This document shows, piece by piece, positions 12,789 through 23,227 of a DNA stretch of 64,000 nucleotides (the stretch's first letter is position 1; the number at the start of each line of letters is the position of its first letter). Source of the DNA: Takakia lepidozioides (taxonomy: Eukaryota > Streptophyta > Takakiopsida > Takakiales > Takakiaceae); NCBI GenBank assembly GCA_030704615.1, contig CM060733.1:51834001-51898000 (forward strand), in the 5' to 3' direction. Under the pieces are notes generated by a model, which was not told the DNA's origin, searched no databases, and saw only the letters and a list, made by a program, of their open reading frames with translations. A program made the translations under genes and the position numbers.

Positions 12789-13377
12789 GGTTGTGGGGGA
12801 TCCTCAATTTGAAGGCAATTTTGACTGAACGCCACTTCATATCGATTTCACCTTTTTTTCGTTATTGTGCGCATCAATGTAGGATTTGGGTACATTGTGG
12901 GGTTGTGATCAGCAGTGCAGACTCTGCAATACTTGCATGTTCAGACTAAACTTTATTTGGGCAATGAAGGGCGTACCCAACTTTGAAGCACCCTTGCATC
13001 TGGTCATTCTTTCTGTTGTTCTGGCCATGCTTAGTCAATTGTACATGTCATGAGCAGGTTGTTGCCGCAGTGCTTTGGAATTGTGTTTATGTATATGAGT
13101 CATATTTCACATGGACTGTGAAACTGACAGTGTGGACAGTATCACGATTTGTGATATGATCATGATGCCTATGGAATAATTGTGCACACCATGACGTCAC
13201 AAATATGTGAAATCAACCGTAGCTTGCCTGTGGCATCTTCCACATTTTTGTGGAATGACCTACAACATCAGCAGTAGAATATTTCAGACCCACTATGGTA
13301 TGCTCATGTGGCTATGTGGAATGACCTACAGTATAGGCAGTAAAATACTACACACCCACTCCATGCAGATTACGCCA
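12789..13377. other. Non-coding DNA after CACTA gene 2
   Basis: 3' flank inside the element. No gene seen. A weak repeat (TGGAATGACCTACA with nearby CAGTA, at about 13250 and 13318) marks the approach to the subterminal repeat zone. Confidence 0.5.
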
Positions 13378-13826
13378 CGTGCCGTCCTCTCCAAAATACA
13401 CGCGTTGCCCATACCGTTGCCCACACGTCGTCAAGCCCAGGTAACAGGGTGTCGCATCATTTTCCCGTAGGTGTGGACAAGTCCACACCCTTTGTACGTT
13501 TAGGATCCACGTGGCGGTGTTTGCCACGGAACACGTGGCCCCCAAATTTGCTGAAGCTGTGAAAACAGCCAGTGGATGGTCTCACACCGAATGGCTTTTT
13601 TCACACCCACATGCCACGCCAGATGTCCGCTCCACATAAGTGCACATCGCCTCTTTGTCTCTATACACGTGTCATCCCTTCAAAAATACACGTGTTGCAC
13701 ACACCGTTGCCCAGATGTCGTGAAACCCTGGTGACAGGCAGTCGCGTGGTTTTCCCGTAGGTGTGGACAAGTCCACACCTTTGTACATCTACGATCCACG
13801 TGGCGGTGTTCGCCAAAGCACACGTC
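13378..13826. repeat. CACTA subterminal repeat, two diverged copies with palindromes
   Basis: Two related blocks about 290 bp apart (about 13380-13545 and 13670-13826) share AATACACG.GTTGC, CCGTTGCCCA, TTTTCCCGTAG, GATCCACGTGGCGGTGTT. Each carries the same 20-bp near-palindrome GGTGTGGACAAGTCCACACC, with 9-bp arms and a 2-bp centre, at 13470-13489 and 13760-13779. In the En/Spm family such subterminal repeats bind the TNPA protein; here that is inference from position and symmetry. TTCCACGG words extend the motif cluster to the right TIR. Confidence 0.7.
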
Positions 13827-14007
13827 GCTCGTGGAAAAAGCCATGAACCCCGTGAAAAAGGCCACCCGTGGATTCAGCCACCGTGGACTTTTCCACAGGG
13901 CCACCCGAGAGCCAGGCCGTCCATGGGGTGTCCGAAAGCACTCGTCGTTTCTTACACCCACGGCAGGTGTGGACTGGGGCGGATTCCACGGAAAAAAGTG
14001 TGAAAAA

Positions 14008-14039
14008 AGCCGTGGAAAAAGCCGTTTTTTCTTCTAGTG
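14008..14039 (-). repeat. CACTA right terminal inverted repeat
   Basis: 32 bp, ending CTTCTAGTG. It is the exact reverse complement of the left terminal repeat and is followed by the TAA target duplication at 14040-14042. Confidence 0.95.
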
Positions 14040-14073
14040 TAAGAGCCGTTTCTATTTTATGGGAAAATCCCAA

Positions 14074-14671
14074 ATGGATGATTTCGGAGATGAAACCCCA
14101 ACCGTCGTCCATTCATCCGTTTCCTGGACCCTAATGGAGTGTTGGAAGATGAGTGTCCCGTAAGTGTCATTTCAAACTATTCACACTGGAGCCTCCCAAG
14201 AACGTCATTGTTTCTGCAAAGAAGAGGTCGCGTAGGAAGTCTCTTTACTACACGTCGGCGAGGCAGAGGTTGAAAGCGAGAGAGAGGATGAGGAAGACTC
14301 GGAGGGCGCTTGATCTTACCGAGGGGGAGAGCGAGCGTGAAGGGGAGGGATCTGCTGGCGAAGGGTCACAGAATAGGGGAGTCGCGGAGCCGTCTGTGGA
14401 CAAGCAGCTGGAGGAGCTTTTGGAACTTCCCCTTTTGCGTGAGGCTGGGATGGAAAGAATGCCACCTATAAGAGAGGAGGAAGGCATGCCCTGCAGTGAT
14501 GTTACTCCTGTTCAGGAGGTCGTTACGAAGCAGGTGGCCGTGCATACCCGGGAGCACCCATCCAACACCGCGCTGTCTTTGCGGGCGTTGAAGGACAAGG
14601 TACAAGTGGGAGGCAGCATACGAGCAGTGGATTTGGAGACGGACAACGCTGAACAGAGTCTCATTCAGGTA
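14074..14671 (+). pseudogene. Basic/acidic N-terminal exon of an unknown gene beside the CACTA insertion
   Basis: A short frame from ATG 14074 (MDDFGDETPTVVHSS) leads, after a frame change near 14155, into a long open stretch: a very basic part (KKRSRRKSLYYTSARQRLKA), then Glu/Ser-rich sequence, ending at a plausible donor (ATTCAG followed by GTAGCA at 14672). Charge pattern and length resemble the first exon at 29560-29832, which is also followed by palindrome-rich DNA. No domain recognised. The CACTA element lies 35 bp upstream and may have separated the gene from its promoter. Confidence 0.45.
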
Positions 14672-14688
14672 GCATGCTAGAAGCATTC

Positions 14689-15100
14689 GTGTCATTTACC
14701 ACTGGGGTAACGACTCATTTTGAGTCGTAAAAGTCAAAAAACCGGGATCGACTGGAAGTTACAAACGACTAGTTACAACAGTTGTGGAAGTTGGGTCGGA
14801 CATCCAATGATTGGAGTGGTAAAGGGGGGTTGCTATTCCATGAGCTCATGAGCGGGCATGCATGAGCCATGAGCCGCCAAGTAACACACTCCGAATAACG
14901 GCAAGTTTTTTTCATGAAAAAAACCATAAAATAATCGAAAGCGGTATTTTTTTAATACTTTGTGAAGATCAAAATTTTCTTTTCAAAGATTTCCGCGCTC
15001 ATGCTCGAAACACTCCGCTCATGAATAACAGTATCCGCTCATGACCGAGAGCCCAAGCTCATGTACCGCCAGCCCAGATCATGGAAAAACTGCATACTGG
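14689..15100. other. Stretch with CTCATGAG-type palindromes
   Basis: No gene. Repeats of GCTCATGA and CATGAG words cluster at 14839-15080, including the palindrome CATGAGCTCATG. A matching cluster occurs at 20541-20586, where TCATGAGCTCATA variants recur. A 19-bp motif at 14689-14707 (GTGTCATTTACCACTGGGG) matches the reverse complement of 20598-20616 at 17 of 19 positions. Confidence 0.4.
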
Positions 15101-16080
15101 CCAATAATGGCGCCGCAATTACCCCACAGGAAGGGGCGCCCGCGGAATTACAATCGAGTTTTCCAGACTCCCAACACGCAATGTGGGCCTGTAACCGTGG
15201 ATTGTACTTTTCCAGAACTGTAGGCTGGCTGGGGATAATGGTGCTGAAATTGGGCACCGGAAAACCAATAGGCGGCTGAAGGCTCCGGAGTGAAGGCAAT
15301 AACGGCGCCGAAATAGAGGATCCGGGGTCCTGCCAGACGCGCAATGTGGACCTGTTATCGTGGATAGTACTTTTCTAGGATTTCACGATTCTCCAGGACT
15401 TCGAAATGGGTGATGTTCCCTGATAACGGCACGGAAATTGGGCACCCATGTCCAGAAGGTGTCGGTTGATTTGGCCGCAGTGAAGCATCAAAGGCGCCAA
15501 AATGTAGGACGGTTGACCCCAAAATGGGGCCTAAGACTGGCAATTGCAAACTATGCTGAATTTTGTGGTGTATGTGTGCAATAAATGTACCGACATGTGG
15601 GAGTAAATTTTGAGTTTTTCCCCATACCACATTGGTGGTGGAGCAATGATATCCAATTCCGCCAGCCTCAGTCTCATTCCGATTTGCTCGTTGCTCCATT
15701 GCACATCTCATCTCTCCTCTCTACGGAATTTGCGATTGTGAACAGACACAAAAGCGGACAAGAAAAGGACGTCACACCCCTATTACGGCGCCGTAATAGG
15801 GATGAACGGGATGGCAATCAAATGAGAATGGCATGATATGGAGGAATTTAAGGCGTCGTAATAGGGATGAACAGTCCTAATATGACAGTTCGAAACCCTC
15901 GGGATGGATGAATTACGACGCTGCAATAGGGATGAACATGCACGAAATCGGACGAGAAAGGGATATCACACTGCTATGACGGCGCCGTAACAGGGGTGAA
16001 CGAGATAACAATCAATTGAGAATGACATCATCTAGATGAATTCCTTGATTAACACACTTTGAACGTAGCTAATTTCGAAC
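15100..16080. repeat. Dispersed GGCGCC-centred palindromes
   Basis: Non-coding DNA with many variants of an A/T-flanked GGCGCC palindrome followed by ATAGGGATGAAC. The clearest is a perfect 24-bp palindrome at 15778-15801, whose left half is CCCTATTACGGC. Others lie near 15107, 15300, 15488, 15853, 15911 and 15980. Spacing is irregular here, unlike the tandem array that follows. Confidence 0.7.
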
Positions 16081-16084
16081 ACCC

Positions 16085-16580
16085 TATCCCGGCGACGGAT
16101 GAATTTCGGCGCCGAAATAGGGATGAACATACCTGTGAGCAAAAAGAAATTTCAGCCCACGAATAAATTTCGGCGCCGAAATAAGGATGAACATACGCGT
16201 GAGCAAAAAAGAATTTCAGCCCACGGATGAATTACGGCGCCGAAATAGGGATGAACTTACCCGTGAGCAAAAAAGAATTTCCACCCATAAATGAATTTCG
16301 GCGCCGAAATAGGGATGAACGAACCCGTGAACAAAAATGAATTTAAACCCATGGATGAATTTTGACGCCGAAATAGGGATGAAGATACGCGTGAGTAAAA
16401 GGTTATTTCGACCCACGGATGATTTTTGGCGCCGAAATATGGATAAACATAACTGTGAGCAAAAAGTTATTTTGACCTACGGATGAATTTCGGCGCCGAA
16501 ATAGGGATGAACATACCCTATATCAAGAAGGAATTTAAACCCACGGATGAATTACGGCGCCGAAATAGGGATGAACGTAC
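16085..16580. repeat. 64-bp minisatellite with GGCGCC palindrome, block 1
   Basis: About eight units. GGCGCC cores sit at 16108, 16172, 16236, 16300, about 16363, 16428, 16492 and 16556, a 64-bp period. A typical unit carries ATTTCGGCGCCGAAAT (perfect 16-bp palindrome), AGGGATGAAC, ACCCGTGAGCAAAAA and a CCCACGGATGAA lead-in. Reading frames across the array are by-products of the repeat. Confidence 0.9.
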
Positions 16581-16819
16581 CCGTGAGCCGATGTCGCAAA
16601 AGGGTTGAACAGACAAGAATGCGGACGACAAGGGGACAAAACCATTGGATTGCGGCGCCGTAATAGGGACGATCGGGCCCATTACGTCGAAAAAAAACCC
16701 ATACACACACACAAAACCTCCTTCATGGATGAATTTCGGCGCCGAAATAGGCCAATCCTGAGGAACCGCCGCCGGGAGAAAAAAACAAAACAAAACAAAA
16801 AACAAAAAAAAAAAAACGG

Positions 16820-17265
16820 TCATGGATGAATTTCGGTGCCGAAATAGTGATGAACATACCCGTGAGCAAAAAATTATTTCGGACCACGAATGAATTTCGG
16901 CGCCGAAATAGGGATGAACGTACCTGGGAGCAAAAAGTTATTTCGACCCACGGATGAATTTTGGCGCCGAAATAGGGATGAACATACCCGCGAGCAAAAC
17001 GTTATCTCGACCCACGGATGAATTTCGGCGCCGAAATAGGGAAGAACGTACCCGTGAGCAAAAAGTTATTTCGACCTACGGATGAATTTCGGCGCCATAA
17101 TAGGGATGAACGTACCCGTAATCAAAATGAATTTAAACCCATGGATGAATTTTGGCGCCGAAATAGGGATGAACATACCCGTGAGTAAAAAGATATTTTG
17201 ACCCACGGATAATTTTCAACGCCGAAATTCGGATGAACATACCCGTGAGCAAAAGTTAAGGCTGA
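16820..17265. repeat. 64-bp minisatellite with GGCGCC palindrome, block 2
   Basis: About seven more units of the same repeat. Cores at about 16836, 16899, 16963, 17027, 17091, 17154 and 17218. The 240 bp between the blocks hold two isolated palindromes (about 16655 and 16738) and an A/C-rich low-complexity stretch at 16780-16815. Confidence 0.9.
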
Positions 17266-18430
17266 ATCTTACCAAATAGATGTATTCGACCATGGTGTCC
17301 AAGATAAGCCGGCGGACTAGGTGCGGCCTGCTTTCACCTCTGACTTCCTTAACAACTCCAGATTGATGGTTGTTTTAAAGTCCTTCAGAGGTGCAAGTCC
17401 CACTTCTTGCACTCTATACAACACAACATATGTGTCATGTACGTTTTTACGCTTCTCTGTCACCCTGTCACAAAACACACACATTCCTGACAACGCAATC
17501 GGCCCGTATGCAGAAGAAATGATGACATTGAATCCAATTGGATGGGTATGATATAGTGGCTGCTACGCAGACAGAAGGTCTATCATGAACAAGTCATAAT
17601 AAGGGCGACGTTAATCCTCCGTCTGAGGATTTGTTGGAAAATTTTCGGATGACAATCTCATCGGCCAATTCTCGTACCTATATTTCATTATGAGGACCTT
17701 CGAGGACTCTGGGCCAGGTCTATAAGTCATCCAATTCCAAATGAAACCAGGATATATTACAATTACGGCACCATTATATGCTACCGAACTTAGATTTCTT
17801 AGCCTAAATCTTCAAGTACAAAGGCACGAACACCTCGACATGAAACCCAACGGTCAATATTCACTGACTGCCGTACGCAATTTTGGCGCCGCAATAGCGA
17901 CTGCAGCGGCACATAAATGAGTACTTCATGTCTTTACAACCAAGTATGCATTTTACAAAAATGCAAATTCGTAGAAAAAACGTCATTTCCATGTATAAAA
18001 CTTGTCATCAAATAGCAATGTCACTTATCATCCCTATAACAGTGTCATTGTTCATCCATCATCTGGGTCAGTTCATTCATATTGCAGTGTCGTAATTCAT
18101 CAGTGGAGGGCCCGACCGGTGTCAGGCCGGGACCGTTTATTCCTATTGCGGCACCGCAATTCATCCAAAAAGACACCGCATATCATCCAAAGCGCTCTTT
18201 ATCGTCTTCAAGATAGACTCGTTCATCTAAATTAGGATGAACATACCCGTAATAAAAATGAGTCGGCCCATCCGCATAACGTGATAACCCGACACTGTTG
18301 AAATACGACGTCGTAATATAGTTGAATGGGCCCATCTGTAGAACGGAATAGCCCGGCACAGATGAATTAATACGCCATATTATGGATGAACATGCCAATC
18401 CCCATAGCGGGATAACCCGACACTGATGAG
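17266..18430. other. Non-coding stretch with scattered degenerate palindromes
   Basis: No supported coding region. Degenerate versions of the GGCGCC motif occur at about 17765, 17882, 18150, 18305, 18370 and 18432, several in inverted orientation (TTCATCC on the left instead of GGATGAA on the right). Confidence 0.5.
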
Positions 18431-18639
18431 TTGCGGCGCTGTAATAGGGATAAACGGGCCTATCCCGAGGAACGGAAAGCATTCCTGGCCTGGATGAGTT
18501 CCACTGTTGGATGTGAGATCCCCAATAAGACCCAGGCCCTCGTCCGGGATGTCATCGTCCTTGCAGGCAACGGTCGCGGACCAAGTACAGATCCAAAGTT
18601 GTCAGGTCTATAGCGATCCCTGACCCAAGCCTTTAAGAG

Positions 18640-20010
18640 ACAATATTGTCAGAGATAGCAAAGCACTACTCAAAAACCATCAAACCAGAGATGTGGAAAA
18701 ACTACATTATATCACCACCGCCTGTGTGGACCCGGCCGAGAAGGTATGCAAATGTCTGCTACTATTTTACTGTCTCATTAAAATCCTCTGTCACCTATCA
18801 AAATTGCTCTCTAACATATGTTACAAGATGAGTGCGGAAGCCTTGAAAGTGTGGACGGAAAAAAGTGTCGCACCCACCTTGAAGAAGAGATGACTTGCAT
18901 CAACAGCATGGACCATCTAACTTGCGATGGCCAGAAGGTAAGCTCTAGAGTTGTCTAGTGTAAATTGCGGCGCCCTTATTCTAATTGTGGGGAATCTTAT
19001 GTCAAAATAACGACCTTGTTTTTGTGCAGCCTCTTCTATTTGACACATTCACCAAGAAGAATTCAATTTTGAATTCTGGGGAGACGGTTGTATGGTTGAC
19101 TCCATAGTGGACCCTATAGAGTATGACATTCTCTTCAACCATGTCTCACCACGCAATATTCCATGGGACATGAGGGGGAGGGCTTGGAGGCATGGGAGGA
19201 CAAGAAGTCCCACTTTCATTCAAATGCTGATGGAAACATGTTCAAGCATAGAAGGCAGGGTGTTGGACATTGCAGCCAACACAAGTAGGAGAATCTTGTA
19301 GTTGCGGTGTCGTTATTAGAGTCCATTGTCCTCTATAGATATTCATGGATTTACTATGGCTACTCACGATTGCTATTGACATATTTGTTCTTGATCACTA
19401 GACTCATGGATAGGTGCTTCAATGTACTGGGCCGGGCGCGAGTCTAGTCGGCATGTCTTCGCATTTGAAGGAAAAACTGCCTTCTACGACTCCCATGTAG
19501 CGGGCCTGCAACAGTTGCCAGCAGAGGAGGAGCATGAGGACGATGAGGACTGCAAGAAAGGACCTTCTGGCAAAGAACGACATTTGTATTTCAGTCTTTG
19601 TTTCATCAACCATCTCCTTATTGGACGAGTCTGCAAGGCTGTAACATGGCAGTATGTAAATATTGCCATATGTCAACAAACGTTTAGGGTTTATAATGGT
19701 CAAACATGGATGTCGCTATAATTGAACCCAACACACTTACAATGGTGCAACTCACTCAAATACATGCATTGGGGGAAGCGGCTTCTCCCGTACTTGAGCC
19801 TCCTCAACTTCGGTCTCCTCCTCCCCTTCTTATTTCTTCTCCCATTGTATGCAAACACGGCTGCTAGAGATCCATTAGGAGGGCGGAGAGGCCTAATCGG
19901 GTAGAGCAATTACTGGCTGCAAGAAATGAGAGAATACAATTGAGGGAGGCCCAATACAAGAATTGTCAAGGCCAAAGTACTCAAGTTTATCGCTATGTCC
20001 ACGTCTGAAA
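18640..20010 (+). pseudogene. Decayed transposon-type gene with beta-class DNA methylase-like exons
   Basis: Several exon-like pieces lie in order. The key pair is 19092-19284 and 19414-19560. The first ends CSSIEGRVLDIAANT at a GT donor, the second starts ASMYWAGRESSRHVFAFEG; they join in phase. Read together, VLDIAANTSASMYWAGRESS matches motif I of DNA N4/N6-adenine methylases (VLD..AGTG..), with a short Arg-rich lead and an FAFEGK acidic end of strand 2. The Gly of the motif appears as Ser in this copy. A downstream frame at 19706 (MDVAIIEPNTLTMVQL) breaks at a TAG near 19864. Upstream pieces (KHYSKTIKPEMWKNYIISPP at 18655; CGSLESVDGKKC at 18835) are unrecognised, and no DPPY-like catalytic motif was found. 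Methylase identity is therefore a fold-level inference. Confidence 0.45.
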
Positions 20011-21335
20011 GTGACGGCGATGAGGAGGACACTTTGCAAGCTTAGGTGGAGAGTGAATGGCAATTTCGTAACCTCCCTTCAGTCAGTGTGGGATTTATTT
20101 AGTCTTAAGAAAAGCCAATTCAACTATATTATGTGATGGGACCTCTTATCTTTGACAGAAAAATGACACAACAACAGGCTAGTATAAGGTGTTGGGAACA
20201 ACAAGACCTTTACAAATGATATAATAGTGTTGCAATAAGCCAATGTCAGACTTTACTTTATAATTTTGGGTGACCACAAACAAAAAAACGTCACAGCAAT
20301 AGGCCGGTCTCAAGTCATCACTACCAAGAAATTTTTCGAGAAGCACGAAGCTGGTATTACGGCACCGTGATTAACCCATCTCCTGCCATTTTTAATTCTT
20401 TTTCCAAACCCTAAATGTGAATAACGGCGCCGCAATAGGCCTAGCCGCGTCCCTGGAGTTCAGAAACAGTGCCTATTACCGTGGATATATGCCCTATTAC
20501 CGTCACTAACGGCAGATTATTTCTAATTCCGTGGATGCACGCTCATGGGCTCATGAGCTCATAGGCTTATGAGCTCATGGGCTCATGAAATAGTAAACCT
20601 CAGTGGTAAAGGACACAGACGCGCGAACAACTGCTCAGCAATTATTGCGATTAATGCTGAAGAACCACGTGGCGTAACCAGGCGGGCCGCCCGTGCGTCT
20701 GACCTTTTGGGCTGACTTTGACTTTTCCCTCCGGATGAGTGGACTGACTCGCCGGAGCATGGTGACACATGGACGCAGACGTGGACGACGATGTGGACGC
20801 CGACGTGGCGGCGCCACGGCGAGCAGCACTGCTGCCACGTGGCCACGGGCCCGGGGCGCCACGTGGTAGTTGACCACATAACTTGCAGTGCTACATGCCC
20901 AGTGGCAATTGCGACTGTGGAAGTCAGTGCAACCACTGCTTTATTACTTTAAATGAAGTGCTCGAAATTACTTGAACAATCACTCATAGTGGTTCATGCT
21001 TTGAAGTTTTGGTGTTTGTAATGAGCCGACTAGTACATACGCATGTAATGCCATACAAGAGAACTAATCATGTCATTAAAAATGCGAAAACAATGAAAGA
21101 CATGCCATGAAACAAAACAAAATGAAAATGAAATGAAATGAAACAAATGGTAATTCATTACATCTGCAGAAAGCTCAAAGAGCTTATGATACAAAATGAA
21201 AAAACCAAAGTAAAAAAGCAGCCCAAAGCTACTACTGCTCTGGGGATTGCCTAAGGATCAAGGCCTCATGCAAGTTAGCTGCCAAGCAATTGTGATCCTC
21301 ATAATGCAAGGCTCAGTGACAGATTGAGTCCCACG
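20011..21335. other. No gene; short GC-rich patch and AT-rich tail
   Basis: Two more GGCGCC-type palindromes lie near 20355 and 20420. A CTCATGAG cluster is at 20541-20586. 20690-20880 is GC-rich with many CCACGTGG and GTGGACG words. 21090-21150 is simple A/T-rich (AAAATGAAATGAAATGAAAC). I see no gene. Confidence 0.5.
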
Positions 21336-21339
21336 GAAT

Positions 21340-23080
21340 AGATCAATTACCTATGCAGGTTTCTTGTAGCTATTGATCCACAGGGAATCATAGGTAATCT
21401 TGTGCTTGAAATCTGGACCCACACTCTCTTTGCTCCTTCAGCTACACATGCCTCTGCACAAATCATGCATTCATCCTTGCCTCGCTGCTAGTAGCTGACA
21501 ATGACAGCCTAGATTTATTCTAGGAAACATCCAACTCAGCTTCTCACACTAGTTCCTATGCTGAATGCGTCTACTAGTCTATGAAATGTAACAGGCATTC
21601 ACATTTTTGCCTTGGTTTGTCCCATCATTGACTGGGGCAGAATAGTATTCATTCCATAACTTCTCCTCATCTCTGTTACTTGTTTTTTGATATTTTCCTG
21701 TTGTCACATTGGCAGTATCATGTCAAAGTCACTCCAAACTAGATTCATTCAACCAGCTAACTTGCAGAATTCAACATGGCAATTTAGGGCCGATTCTGAT
21801 TAGAGGGAAAAACAAGGTGAAATGTGTTGAATAAGATGCCTGCCCTCTTGGGTGAATCTGCACCCACACTCTATCCCTGCTCCTTCAACTATCTTTGCCT
21901 CTGCACAAATCATGCATATATCATTGTCTTGCTGCTAGCAGTTGATGATGACAGCCTAGATTTGTTCTTACACCCCAACCCTATTTGGAAAAACAGGCTG
22001 AAATGTGTTGAGGAAGGTGCCTTCATTAGCAGCACCTCATTCTATCAATTGTGCTGCCGCTACTGTTTCCACTTACAACAATTGACCATCTACTCCAGCT
22101 GATTTCTTTTAGCTATTGATCCCTCAGCCTGAACCTGAACATGAATCTGGACCTCTATCCCTGGTCCCTCAGCTATCCCTGCCCGTGTACAAATCATGAA
22201 TACATCCCTCAGCCTTGCTGCTAGCAGCTGACAGAGACGGCATGAAGTTCTTCCAGAAAACACCCCAACCTAGGACTTAACAGTAGTTCCAATTCTGAAT
22301 TGCAACTGATTCTCTCTGTAGTCGAACAAGCACTCACCTTTTTGTCTCCATTGTCCCCCCACTGATTGGGATCGGAAAGTGTTCATCCCAAAGCTTCTCT
22401 TCATCTTGTTATCTATTTTTAGGTACTTTCCTGCTGCCACATCAGCAGTAACTCCATTGTCAAAGTCACTCCAAACCACCCTACATCCACCCAACGAGCT
22501 AACTTACAGCATTCAATATGTAAATTCAGGGCTGGGTCTGATGAGAGGGAAAAATAGGCTGAAATAGGTCGAAGAAGAAGGTGCCCTCACCACATTGTCC
22601 TCGACCTTGTGTCATGACCCATGGAGGATTTCACTGACCATGCACCCAAGAGGACCTCTTGTGTGTGCGAGGTGTGTGCTGCTTCCACAGGGAATTGTAG
22701 GCAATCTGGAGCTTGAAATCCGGCCCTCTTGGATGAATCTGGACCCACACTGCTCCCTGCTCCTTCAGCTACCCATGCCTCTGCACAAATCATGCATACA
22801 TCCTTGCCTTGATGCTAGCAGCTGACAATAACACTCTAGAATTGTTCCAGCACACACCCCAACCCTACTTATCACACTAGTTCCTATGCTGACTTGCGTC
22901 TGCTTCCAACAGGCATTCACCTTTTTGCCTGGATTGTTCCACCATTGGCTGGGGTCGGAACCGTATTCATTCCAGAGCTTCTCCACATCTCTATTATCTG
23001 TTTTTTGATATTTTCCTGTCGACCACATTGACAGTAACATGTCAAAATCACTCCAACACCACCATAGATCCACCAACGAG
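21340..23080 (-). pseudogene. Tandem remnants of an OSB-type PDF-motif exon pair
   Basis: At least three diverged copies of one two-exon module lie head to tail on the minus strand (first halves at about 21770-21605, 22490-22338 and 23076-22921; second halves at about 21430-21355, 22170-22100 and 22760-22685). The best first half reads KYQKTDNRDVEKLWNEYG then DPSQWWNNPGKK and stops at a GTGAAT donor. The second half is read best at 24075-23960 (PDFKLQITCDSMW, KKPKWVDGQL). The order LW..DPSQWW.N..PDFK..W....P.WV matches the PDF motif of plant organellar single-strand DNA-binding (OSB) proteins. All copies have stops or frameshifts. The module leads into PPR repeats in the neighbouring copies, so these are probably duplicated 5' parts of the PPR gene. 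Confidence 0.6.
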
Positions 23081-23227
23081 CTAACTTGTAGAATTCAACA
23101 TGAAAATTTAGGGACGACTCTGATAGCAGGGGAAAACAGGGTGAAATATGTTGAAGAAGGTACCTTCATTAGAACTGGCCTTGTTCTATCAATTGTGCTG
23201 CTGCCATTGCTGTTTCCAGTTGACCAT

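Larger units (their letters stand above)
1961..14039. mobile_element. Full-length CACTA (En/Spm) DNA transposon, 12.08 kb
   Basis: Both ends carry a perfect 32-bp terminal inverted repeat that starts CACTAGAAGAAAAAACGGCT. The element is bounded by a 3-bp direct repeat TAA (1958-1960 and 14040-14042), the target-site size expected for CACTA elements. Inside are two divergently transcribed genes: a TNP2-like transposase (minus, 4106-8308) and a second, TNPA-position protein (plus, 8478-12788). Subterminal GTGTGAAA, TTCCACGG and GGTGTGGAC motifs cluster near both ends. Intact TIRs and target duplication argue for recent insertion or preserved ends. The coding regions carry four frameshifts in gene 1, and one frameshift plus one stop in gene 2, so the copy is probably non-autonomous unless some lesions are assembly errors in homopolymers. 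Confidence 0.95.

Noticed and set aside
16085-17265. CRISPR-like regular repeats with palindromes
   Set aside because: Units are contiguous tandem repeats without unique spacers, in plant nuclear DNA with introns and transposons. No cas genes.
14689-20616. Confirmed transposon with 19-bp TIR
   Set aside because: Only 17 of 19 bases match, there is no target duplication, and such matches arise by chance among all position pairs in 64 kb. Kept only as a weak finding.
20583-20936. 117-residue minus frame in GC-rich DNA
   Set aside because: Composition-driven (CCACGTGG-rich), no homologous pattern and no gene context.
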